Under the pieces are notes generated by a model. The model was not told where the DNA came from and did no database searches. It saw nothing but the letters and a program-made list of their open reading frames with translations. A program made the position numbers and the translations under genes. From positions 6,823 to 38,006 of the forward strand of contig DGFM01000039.1 of assembly GCA_002391675.1 (NCBI GenBank): a stretch of DNA of 31,184 bases. The letters are read 5' to 3'. Below are positions 22,296-29,315 of this stretch, in pieces; position 1 is the first letter of the stretch, and each line of letters starts with the position of its first letter. Source of the stretch: Cloacimonetes bacterium UBA3900 (GTDB lineage Bacteria > Cloacimonadota > Cloacimonadia > Cloacimonadales > Cloacimonadaceae).

Positions 22296-22300
22296 CTCCT
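22296..22300 (-). promoter_or_regulatory. Ribosome binding site fixing the cyclase start
   Basis: AGGAG on the - strand lies five bases before the ATG at 22290 and follows the terminator-like hairpin. This argues against the in-frame start at 22326, which would fall inside the hairpin. Confidence 0.75.
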
Positions 22301-22302
22301 GT

Positions 22303-22340
22303 AAAACAATCAAGGGAGGTCAGCAAAGCAGCCTCCCTTG
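22303..22340 (-). terminator. Terminator or attenuator between the outer-membrane protein and cyclase genes
   Basis: On the - strand CAAGGGAGG pairs with CCTCCCTTG (22340-22332 and 22319-22311, nine perfect pairs, 12-base loop), followed by GATTGTTTT. It sits 17 bases past the outer-membrane protein stop and just before the cyclase binding site. It could end the upstream transcript or lower cyclase expression by partial termination. Confidence 0.7.
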
Positions 22341-22357
22341 CAGATTATCTTTGCGAT

Positions 22358-24769
22358 CTAAAACCTCTGCGAGATCATGAAGTTCCAGGTGAGGAGGTTG
22401 TTTTTGAGGTTTGGATCGGCGGTGTATTTCTGATATTTCTGGCTGAGGCCGGTGCTGATGTTCATGCCCTGTATAGGTCTGGCATCCAATCCTAAAGAGA
22501 TGTAATCAAAGGATTTCTCGGCCAGGTCGCCGGTCAGGCTGACTCTTCTGTAGCTGACGTAAGGGATGAGCTTTTCAGCCAGGAACGCATATTCCAAGCG
22601 GGCAAACAGGTTGAGGTTGCCGCTGGTAATATCGGTGGGGGTGAGCAGGCCTGACTCCTTCTCCTGAGTTGCCTTGGAGAAGACAAACTGCGTCCTGAGC
22701 GGCGCAACCGTGAGGCGATTGGTCATCGAGACGTTGATGCTGTTGGAGAAGATTTCATAGAGCGTGTCTTCGGTTTTGCCTTGCAGGTTGTTGTTGGAGC
22801 CTGCTCTATAGCTGATGTCCAGCTGTGAGGGCACGATCGGGATCTGCCAGAAGTCGTATCCCAAGCCCACAGAGAAGCTGTTTGTATTGCGCTTGTAGGG
22901 CACAAATGCCGCAGCATCCTGCACTCTGGAGTTGTTCTTGTTGCTGCTGTCCGTATAGAAGTATGAGCCCTTCAAATAGGGGTAGTTGGGGATACGCAGC
23001 ATCGCTTGAGCATACCAGGTGTTGCTGGTATGTGTCTCAGAGCCGGTGAGCGCGAGATTGTTCTGGGTGCGGGTGAAGCCGCTATTGAGGTTAAAGTAGC
23101 GTCCAATAAAGAAGTGGTCGCTGATGTTGAGCTGTGACGTGTCCTTAGCCAATTCATTGATGCTGAGGGAATTGAAGGCGCTTCCCACCGCAGTGTAACT
23201 TGCGCTGATGAGGTTGTTCAAGAACAGGGTGCGGTAGTAGCCCGTCACAGCGAAATTGTGCTTGCTGGGCAGGAAGGGCCGCATATTGCGGTTGACCGTG
23301 AAGAACTCCGAAATCTCCGTGGGATCGATCATGTCCAGCTCGGGTGCGATCTGCTCTATATCCTCTGAGGTGATAATGGGGTCCAAGGTGTTGGTGTTCA
23401 AGACACTTCCAGCCACTTCAGCGCCAAAGACCATGTTTTGCTCCGGGACGTGTATCCTTACATCCATGCTGAGCACCACGTTGTCTTTGGGCATGACGCT
23501 GTAGACGTCATCACCAAGGTGGTTTGTGGTGGTGTATTGCTCTTTGGGGAGGGAAGAGACGATGTCACGATTTCTGGCGCCACTGATGCTGATGCAAAAG
23601 CCTTGTTCAGTGCCGAGACGCAGTCTGCCTCCCACCACTTCCTGACGGAATGTGCCGCCGGGAGCGGGGATGGCCACGCCATTTTCATCGGTGTCTGGCA
23701 GTTTGGTGCTGCGGACGATTTCTCCCGCTACCACTTCCAGGCCTATCTGTCTTTCATAAAGCTTGCTGTAGAGGCCGTATTGGTTGCGGTTGTTGAGCAC
23801 GAAGTTGCTGATTTGTGGGGTATAGTCACCAGCCACCACTTCCCAGAAGGGGAGCTTGAAGCCAAGGGTGTGGCGGTCTATCCTTTGCATATTCTTGTCC
23901 TCGCGTGAGCTGAAAAGCAGGTTTGTATATGCGGTGGCGATGCCATAGTTTAGGCTGGCATCTCCCCAGGCCATCCAGTCGTTCTCATTTTCGAGGACAT
24001 CGGTCAAGGTTTCTGAGTAGTCGTGATTGTAGATATTGGAAGCAAAGTTGACGCTTCCTGTGAAGTTAAGCGGGATGCGAGCCCTGATCTTGGGTGTTTT
24101 GATGCTCCAGATGTGGGATTGCACCTTTCCTTCTTCCTTTACGGCGGTGATCAAGGCGCGCACCTCTTCACCTTTGGTCTTGCTATCTCTATAGACTACA
24201 GTGTTATCTGTGATGGTACTTTCCTTGGTGACATCCCTGCCACCCACCCAGACTCTGATGGTGCTGGGGTCGATTTCTTCTGCGATCTCAAAGAAGGAAA
24301 CGGCGAAGACGAAGGCGTCGGATTCAAATTCACCTTCGGTACTGAGCAGGATAAAGCCCTCATCCAGTTTGCCGCTCATGGGGCCGGGAGTAAGCAGATA
24401 GGGGCCGCTCATCTCAAATTCCCGCGGCAAAATCTCCACCGTTAAGTCTTTGAGCACAAACTCATAGTGGTATTGGATGTCTTTGTCTCTGATCTGAGAG
24501 CTTTTTAGGACTGTTTCCCAAACGAGGGAGCCCGGAGCCTGCAGTCTCATGTCCTGAGTGTGGTAGATGGTCTCCTGTGGCTGGCGGTAGCGCAATCTCA
24601 CGGTTTTGACGTCCTGGGCGCCGATATTGACTTCCACGCGCATGGTCACATCTTGCCCAAAAGTGTAGTGTACCGGTGCTTGATTTTGAGCGGTGATCAC
24701 GCGGTTTGTCTGAGCGACGGCTATTAGCGATAAGCTGAGCAGTATGAGGCAGATAAGTATTCTTTTCAT
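22358..24769 (-). CDS. Large exported outer-membrane beta-barrel-like protein
   Basis: 803 residues, no family I can name. It has a signal peptide (MKRILICLILLSLSLIAVAQ). About 20-240 is a beta-sandwich-like region: VHYTFGQDVTMRVEV, VKTVRLRYRQP, then a segment on VWVGGRDVTKES-like text that resembles an Ig or bacterial-surface repeat. From about 235 onward there are many alternating amphipathic strands rich in Tyr, Asn and Ser (GSVNFASNIYNHDYSET, YVSYRRVSL, SFDYISLGLDARP). The C terminus is LLTWNFMISQRF, and the final aromatic residue is typical of outer-membrane barrels. GGGAG precedes the ATG; it begins 13 bases after fecR. Likely an envelope partner of the FecR and CHASE2 proteins, by context only. 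Confidence 0.75.
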   Translation of the reverse strand: MKRILICLILLSLSLIAVAQTNRVITAQNQAPVHYTFGQDVTMRVEVNIGAQDVKTVRLRYRQPQETIYHTQDMRLQAPGSLVWETVLKSSQIRDKDIQYHYEFVLKDLTVEILPREFEMSGPYLLTPGPMSGKLDEGFILLSTEGEFESDAFVFAVSFFEIAEEIDPSTIRVWVGGRDVTKESTITDNTVVYRDSKTKGEEVRALITAVKEEGKVQSHIWSIKTPKIRARIPLNFTGSVNFASNIYNHDYSETLTDVLENENDWMAWGDASLNYGIATAYTNLLFSSREDKNMQRIDRHTLGFKLPFWEVVAGDYTPQISNFVLNNRNQYGLYSKLYERQIGLEVVAGEIVRSTKLPDTDENGVAIPAPGGTFRQEVVGGRLRLGTEQGFCISISGARNRDIVSSLPKEQYTTTNHLGDDVYSVMPKDNVVLSMDVRIHVPEQNMVFGAEVAGSVLNTNTLDPIITSEDIEQIAPELDMIDPTEISEFFTVNRNMRPFLPSKHNFAVTGYYRTLFLNNLISASYTAVGSAFNSLSINELAKDTSQLNISDHFFIGRYFNLNSGFTRTQNNLALTGSETHTSNTWYAQAMLRIPNYPYLKGSYFYTDSSNKNNSRVQDAAAFVPYKRNTNSFSVGLGYDFWQIPIVPSQLDISYRAGSNNNLQGKTEDTLYEIFSNSINVSMTNRLTVAPLRTQFVFSKATQEKESGLLTPTDITSGNLNLFARLEYAFLAEKLIPYVSYRRVSLTGDLAEKSFDYISLGLDARPIQGMNISTGLSQKYQKYTADPNLKNNLLTWNFMISQRF

Positions 24770-24782
24770 GATGAGCGCTCCC

Positions 24783-25463
24783 TTAGTATTCTATCTCGAT
24801 GAACTTGGTGTTGCCAGCTTCATCGACCATGGGGATTCTGAGGATGTTGGGTGAATATTCGGCCAAAGCTTCCTGCTCGGCTGCATCCAAGCTCAGGATG
24901 TCTTCAGGGGTGGTTGCACGCACGCTCAAGACCAGGTCCTTGTCCACAGATGCGGTCTGACCTGCATTCACATCAGAGCGTTGGCCCGTCTCAATGATTT
25001 CTACTCCAACCGTGCCCTTGGTGACGATGTAAGTGACTTCGCCTTCATCGTTTACACTGGTAAGAAACTGGGTTCCCTTCACGGAAGCTACGGTGGTGGG
25101 AGTGGAGATCTTGACGCGTCCCTTGTTGCCTGGGTTTACCTTAGTGAGGAGGCGTCCCCAGTTGAGCTTTATGGTTTTATCGAGGACTTTGTCTCTGCGG
25201 GAAGCGTTTACCACCACGTAGGAGTTGGAGAAGACCTTGATGGTGGAAGAGTCGTCTATATATTTATAGGCAGCGAAGGAGTTGCTGCGAGTGCGAATTT
25301 CATCAAAGTCATTGAGGCTGTCGCCCACTTTGAAGCTAATGTTTTTGCCGCCACGTCTGAGGTTGACTTTGCCTTTGGCGGCGGTCATCAGCGCCACTCC
25401 GGCAGCGTCTAAAGCTGTGAACATCAAGGCGATCAGGACGAGGGTAAAGATAATCTTTTTCAT
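24783..25463 (-). CDS. FecR-domain exported protein
   Basis: 226 residues with a signal peptide (MKKIIFTLVLIALMFTALDA) and a FecR domain at about 25-165: AAKGKVNLRRGGKNISFKVGD, DEIRTRSNSFAAYKYIDDSSTIKV, then LNWGRLLTKV, RVKISTPTTVASVKGTQF and GTVGVEI. In the classical system FecR relays an outer-membrane receptor signal to a sigma factor, but there the protein spans the inner membrane. This one is simply exported and has no sigma factor nearby. FecR proteins of this kind are frequently encoded beside CHASE2 cyclases. GGAGG precedes the ATG; it lies 9 bases after the upstream secreted-protein gene. Confidence 0.9.
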   Translation of the reverse strand: MKKIIFTLVLIALMFTALDAAGVALMTAAKGKVNLRRGGKNISFKVGDSLNDFDEIRTRSNSFAAYKYIDDSSTIKVFSNSYVVVNASRRDKVLDKTIKLNWGRLLTKVNPGNKGRVKISTPTTVASVKGTQFLTSVNDEGEVTYIVTKGTVGVEIIETGQRSDVNAGQTASVDKDLVLSVRATTPEDILSLDAAEQEALAEYSPNILRIPMVDEAGNTKFIEIEY

Positions 25464-25472
25464 GGTTCCTCC

Positions 25473-26600
25473 TTAGTTTCCTACTGTGATATCCACATCT
25501 TTTTGGATGATTTCCCGCAGCAGTCTGACAGCTTCATGGCCACTATAGTTTCTGCCATTGAGGATCACGTTATCGGCGGGAATAAATCCCTGTGAAAACA
25601 GCACATTGATGGCGTCATCGTTCAGGCTCATCAGCAGGGTCTTGAGCTCGCTCTCATTATCCACAGCAGTTCCATCTGTAACATATTGGAATACATACCA
25701 TTCACTCTTGAGGCTTTCGGAATCCCTGGGCCTTTTGGAGGGGGAGACCGGGTTGTGCTGGGTGTATCTATCCAGCGTGATTTGCCAGGCATAATAGCAG
25801 CCATCGTTGAAGGGCAGGAAGTCTGAAAACATGAAGTTATTGATCAGGTCTTGTGCGGCCGCATCATCCGGTGTTTCATAGAAGAGCGTTCCGGAGAGCG
25901 CCACGGAGGTTTGGGTGGGTGGCAGATTCCTAGGAAACTCTCTGATGGTGATCCAAGCTTTGTTGAAGCCGGTATTCAGCGCATTCCACATAAAGTTCAC
26001 GGGCTTCAGGTTCACTTGCGGCGGAGTGCCTCCAAGCTTCTGTCCGGGAGAAAGCAGCGTGATATCGCCTGTGTTTTTTACAATGATGGTGAAGTAGGCA
26101 GGCTCATCATACTGTGCGGAAGTAACGGCTCTCATCTTGACTTCAGCCTTGATGGTTCCATCCGGGAAATAACCGGAAAGCAGGGCTTGCTTGAGGGTGG
26201 GGTCTACCTTGATGATGTCGTCAATACCCGTGTAACCACCGCTGAACAGGGTGAAATAAGTGCTTGATGCATTGGTAAACAGCTCTCCGTTGGTAAGCAC
26301 GAGTGATTCGGAAGGCTCGATTGGCTGCCTGGATTGAAATTCTGTCTCCAGGATTTGCTTGTCATTCCAAGTCAGCTTCACTTTCAGCCTCAGTATATGA
26401 GCGGTGGAGCTGACGTTTGTGACGGTCAAGGTGGTTAGATAGGTCTGTCCTGCTACGTTTTCCGGATCGAAGGTAGCAGCACTGAGATCATTCAGGACTA
26501 TGGTATTCGGCGAGAAAAAGCCTGTGAAGTTGTTGCCTAACACCTGCATAGGGATCAAGCCTAACATAAGTAGTATGATAAGCTTTGGTAGATGTTTCAT
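25473..26600 (-). CDS. Exported protein of unknown family, first gene of the FecR-CHASE2 group
   Basis: 375 residues that I do not recognise. A signal peptide (MKHLPKLIILLMLGLIPMQVLG) precedes a beta-rich mature chain. The first 150 residues (TFDPENVAGQTYLTTLTVTNVSS, LRLKVKLTWNDKQILE) look like an Ig-like or CARDB-like domain. The middle (TPPQVNLKPVNFMWNALNTGF, WITIREFP) recalls fibronectin-type text of envelope proteins that read 'holding the stage of a sentence' such as CYYAWQITLDRY. The C-terminal 70 residues (LKTLLMSLNDDAINVLFSQGFIPADNVILNGRNYSGHEAVRLLREI) are helical. GGAGG sits before the ATG, 12 bases after ddl. Likely periplasmic or surface; function unknown. Confidence 0.7.
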   Translation of the reverse strand: MKHLPKLIILLMLGLIPMQVLGNNFTGFFSPNTIVLNDLSAATFDPENVAGQTYLTTLTVTNVSSTAHILRLKVKLTWNDKQILETEFQSRQPIEPSESLVLTNGELFTNASSTYFTLFSGGYTGIDDIIKVDPTLKQALLSGYFPDGTIKAEVKMRAVTSAQYDEPAYFTIIVKNTGDITLLSPGQKLGGTPPQVNLKPVNFMWNALNTGFNKAWITIREFPRNLPPTQTSVALSGTLFYETPDDAAAQDLINNFMFSDFLPFNDGCYYAWQITLDRYTQHNPVSPSKRPRDSESLKSEWYVFQYVTDGTAVDNESELKTLLMSLNDDAINVLFSQGFIPADNVILNGRNYSGHEAVRLLREIIQKDVDITVGN

Positions 26601-26612
26601 CGGTCCTCCAAT

Positions 26613-27542
26613 TTATGCATTATTGATGATGATTTCAAGCAGTTTTGCAAAATCAATTCCCACGGTTTTGGCAGCCATGGGCGTGAGACTGAGGGAAGTC
26701 ATGCCGGGAAGTGTGTTTGCCTCCAAAAACCAAGCCTGATCCCCATCATAGAGAAAGTCCACCCTGGCATAGCCTTTGAGATCAAAAGCCTGCCACAGGC
26801 GCGTTGCATAGACCTGCAGCAGGCGTGACAGCGCCGGGTCTATCTCAGCGGGAGCCACGTACACGGTTTTTCCTTCGGTGTATTTATTGGTATAATCATA
26901 CCAGCCTTCCACCGGTTTTATTTCCACCACGGGCAGTGCTTTACCTTCCAAGACGGTGACGGCGAATTCGGCGCCTGCGATATACTTCTCAACCAACACC
27001 ACGTTCGATTCCCTGAAAGCCAGCTCCACAGCGGGCTTCAGCTCTTGAATCTGCTTTACTATGGAAACTCCCACGCTGGAGCCTCCATCGTTTGGTTTCA
27101 CCACCACCGGCAGTCCCAAGTTGCCCAGGAAGCCCATCAGGTCTTCATCGGTGTTATAATCTTCGATCATGTTGTAATGCATGACGATGAAGTCCGCGGT
27201 AGGCACGCCAATATCTCTGGCGATCAGCTTGGCAGTATATTTGTCCATGGTGATGCAGCAGGCTCTCGAACCGCTGCCCGTGAAGGGAATCTTCGCCAGC
27301 TCAAAGGCAGCCTGCATCTTGCCATTTTCTCCCTCGCCTCCATGCAGGGCAAGGAAGACTACGTCTGCGCCACCGGATTTGATGGCCGCAATCAGTTCTG
27401 AAAATGTGGGAAAGTCTTGAGGGTCGAGCTCAAACATCTTATATCCCGATTTTTTGAGCTGAGCTGCAACTGCCGCCCCACTCAAGAGCGATATCTTACG
27501 TTCTGATGAACGCCCTCCCATTAACACACATATGGTTTTCAT
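26613..27542 (-). CDS. ddl: D-alanine--D-alanine ligase
   Basis: 309 residues from the ATG at 27542, the normal Ddl length. MKTICVLMGGRSSERKISLLSG is the family N terminus, LALHGGEGENGKMQAAFELAKIPFTGSG the substrate loop, and VVKPNDGGSSVGVS and FLEANTLPGMTSLSLTPMAAK the ATP-grasp metal-binding core. It makes the D-Ala-D-Ala dipeptide of peptidoglycan precursors. GAGGT lies before the ATG, which makes the 16-codon upstream extension unnecessary. The gene is between an acetyltransferase-like gene and the secreted-protein/FecR/CHASE2 group. Confidence 0.95.
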   Translation of the reverse strand: MKTICVLMGGRSSERKISLLSGAAVAAQLKKSGYKMFELDPQDFPTFSELIAAIKSGGADVVFLALHGGEGENGKMQAAFELAKIPFTGSGSRACCITMDKYTAKLIARDIGVPTADFIVMHYNMIEDYNTDEDLMGFLGNLGLPVVVKPNDGGSSVGVSIVKQIQELKPAVELAFRESNVVLVEKYIAGAEFAVTVLEGKALPVVEIKPVEGWYDYTNKYTEGKTVYVAPAEIDPALSRLLQVYATRLWQAFDLKGYARVDFLYDGDQAWFLEANTLPGMTSLSLTPMAAKTVGIDFAKLLEIIINNA

Positions 27543-27586
27543 TTTACCTCGAAATTGTATTGCTTTATCATGGAATGAATTAAGAT

Positions 27587-28489
27587 TCAATTGCTGATGC
27601 GGAAGAAGAGCTGCAGCTGATGCCCCATTGCGCCTTTAAATCTCGCCACATCCGGCACGTTTGCCCCACATAAATCCAGGATCTTACAGCGGTCTTTCAG
27701 GGTTTCGATCAGCATATGCGTATGCCAGAGGCTCACGCCCTTGCTCATCTCTTCCTCTGCGCTGCTGCGGAACAGAGAGTAAGCGTATACCTCATCACCC
27801 TGCAGCATGATGTTGGCGCTCACTATCTTGCCATCCCTGCACACGTTATGCTGTCTGAGCAGGCCTGTTTTCCCCACATCTTCCACAAACTTCTTCAGCC
27901 TGTTGTAATCCTTCACGGGCTGCAGCCCTTTGCGGCCAAACATCGTTTCACTCAGCTCTATATAGGTGGAAGCGTCCAGGAATTCTTCAAAAGTGTAGCC
28001 TTCTTTGGTGGCATTTCTCAGCTTTCTGCGCTCTTTTCCCAGAGGTTGCGTCTCCACCGCATAATCATGAATATAGGTATAATATGGGTGCACCTTGACC
28101 TTGTTCCAGATAAATCCCCTCACATCGTAGTTGTGGGGCGACAGGGTGATATTAAACTTTTTGTAGTGCTTTTTGAGGAAGAGGGCGAGATCGGAGCAGA
28201 TGCGCAGTTCGTCCAGAGCGTTGCGGGCGGATGAAGTGCCATAGGGATGGTAGAAGTGAATGCCTTGATAATAGGCGCCCAGAGCGGGAGTTAGCCTCGT
28301 GAAGCCCAGAAACTTCTGCTCATAAAGCGGCATTTGCGCCACCAGCTCTTCGCCTTTATACACATTTGCCAGCTTTGGTTCAACATCGTTAAATTCGCCG
28401 GCGGCATACATCAGCTCCGCCCTGCACCACAATGGGGTGGTGGGGGATTCTTTAGCGGCATCTGGGGTGGTTAGGATGATATCATGCAT
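27587..28489 (-). CDS. FemAB/BioF2-like GNAT-fold acyltransferase
   Basis: 300 residues from the ATG at 28489. The blocks YKGEELVAQMPLYEQKFLG, LGKERRKLRNATKEGYTFEE, RQHNVCRDGKIVSANIMLQGDEVYAYSLFRSS and GVSLWHTHMLIETLKDRCKILDLCGANVPDVARFKGAMG follow the BioF2-like acetyltransferase (PF13480) or FemAB pattern: GxxVAxxxxxxxxxxxxYxxxxx, then a late FKxxxG. FemAB relatives add amino acids to peptidoglycan precursors from aminoacyl-tRNA, which would suit its place beside ddl, but the substrate is not readable. GAGG eight bases upstream supports the start; the upstream receiver gene ends 10 bases before it. Confidence 0.8.
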   Translation of the reverse strand: MHDIILTTPDAAKESPTTPLWCRAELMYAAGEFNDVEPKLANVYKGEELVAQMPLYEQKFLGFTRLTPALGAYYQGIHFYHPYGTSSARNALDELRICSDLALFLKKHYKKFNITLSPHNYDVRGFIWNKVKVHPYYTYIHDYAVETQPLGKERRKLRNATKEGYTFEEFLDASTYIELSETMFGRKGLQPVKDYNRLKKFVEDVGKTGLLRQHNVCRDGKIVSANIMLQGDEVYAYSLFRSSAEEEMSKGVSLWHTHMLIETLKDRCKILDLCGANVPDVARFKGAMGHQLQLFFRISN

Positions 28490-28499
28490 AAACCCGGCC

Positions 28500-28856
28500 T
28501 CACACCATCTTCTGCACGATATTGAGTAGCTCAATCAATTGGAAGGGCTTGATAATATAGCTTGATGCCCCTTCCAGCATCGCATTGTAGACCAGGTCAA
28601 TGGTGGGAAAACCGGTCATGATCAAGCATTGGAGATCGGGGTCTTGCCCCAGCAGCTCAATCATCAGGTCAATTCCGGTCATGCCGGGCATAGATTGGTC
28701 TATGATGGCCAGTTGATACTTTCCTGCACTAAATTTTGCCAATGCCAGGGATGCGTTTTCAGCTGTATCAACCCTATAGCCGTTCGCAATCAAGAAGTCT
28801 GCAAGCACTTCTCTGAGCAAGCGGTCATCGTCTACTATCAAAATATGCGCATCCAT
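28500..28856 (-). CDS. Stand-alone response regulator receiver protein
   Basis: 118 residues, a single CheY-like domain with no output domain. The acidic pocket is DDD at 9-11, the phosphoacceptor Asp53 lies in IIDQSMPGM, with Thr81 in IMTGFP and Lys103 in IIKPFQ; all are intact. It could be phosphorylated by a histidine kinase encoded elsewhere and act by protein-protein contact. AGGAG lies 11 bases before the ATG. It is the first gene of the - strand unit that runs through the acetyltransferase, ddl and the FecR-CHASE2 genes, so it may link phospho-signalling to that unit. Confidence 0.93.
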   Translation of the reverse strand: MDAHILIVDDDRLLREVLADFLIANGYRVDTAENASLALAKFSAGKYQLAIIDQSMPGMTGIDLMIELLGQDPDLQCLIMTGFPTIDLVYNAMLEGASSYIIKPFQLIELLNIVQKMV

Positions 28857-28897
28857 CTTATAAAAAGCTCCTAAATATAGAATTAAGTCTCTACACC

Positions 28898-28926
28898 ATC
28901 TTTTTAAATACTATTTAATCTGTCAA
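28898..28926 (-). promoter_or_regulatory. Possible promoter of the receiver-led unit
   Basis: A perfect TTGACA (28926-28921) is followed after 17 bases by AAAGAT, a poor -10 hexamer. It is correctly placed 40 bases before the receiver ATG. Tentative because of the weak -10. Confidence 0.3.
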
Positions 28927-28983
28927 CAGAAATGTGGATTTCAAGGCGGAAAACACCTGTTTTAGTAAAAATAGTCTTTTGTA

Positions 28984-29010
28984 TTGACGAGATTCGGCTT
29001 ATATTATAAT
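28984..29010 (+). promoter_or_regulatory. Promoter of the cold-shock gene
   Basis: TTGACG (28984-28989) and TATAAT (29005-29010) are separated by 15 bases, slightly short but both hexamers are strong. The predicted leader is only about 27 bases and carries AGAGG before the ATG, so there is no long cold-sensing 5' leader as in E. coli cspA. Confidence 0.65.
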
Positions 29011-29043
29011 TGGTCATATAAATAAAACATAAGAGGTTAAGCA

Positions 29044-29256
29044 ATGAAAGGAAGAGTTAAATGGTTTAACAAGAACAAAGGATACGGATTCATCACCACT
29101 GAGGACAATAAAGAGTACTTCGCTCATTGGAAGTCCATCGTTACAAACTCCCCCATGGAGTTGAAGGTCCTCGAGCAGGATGAAATAGTCACTTTTGATC
29201 TTATGGATACCGATAAAGGCATCCAGGCGATTAACATCATCCGTGTTAATGCCTAA
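29044..29256 (+). CDS. Cold-shock domain protein
   Basis: 70 residues, a single cold-shock domain. MKGRVKWFNKNKGYGFIT contains the RNP1 motif KGYGFI. RNP2, usually VFVHFSAI, reads YFAHWKSI, so the His is kept but two positions differ, including Phe to Trp. It would bind single-stranded RNA or DNA and melt secondary structure. AGAGG lies seven bases before the ATG. It has its own promoter and terminator, with ygiQ starting immediately beyond. Confidence 0.93.
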   Translation: MKGRVKWFNKNKGYGFITTEDNKEYFAHWKSIVTNSPMELKVLEQDEIVTFDLMDTDKGIQAINIIRVNA

Positions 29257-29276
29257 ACAGATTAGTTTCTTAAGAT

Positions 29277-29309
29277 AAAGGCCGGTAACTGAAGCATCGG
29301 CCTTTTTTT
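29277..29309 (+). terminator. Intrinsic terminator of the cold-shock gene
   Basis: AAAGGCCG pairs with CGGCCTTT around a 13-base loop and runs into seven T (29303-29309). It ends only six bases before the ygiQ start codon. Confidence 0.88.
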
Positions 29310-29315
29310 GATGAT

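Noticed and set aside
24783..25463. Classical FecR-FecI iron signalling
   Set aside because: No sigma factor or TonB receptor gene is adjacent and the protein has only a signal peptide, not a mid-chain membrane anchor.
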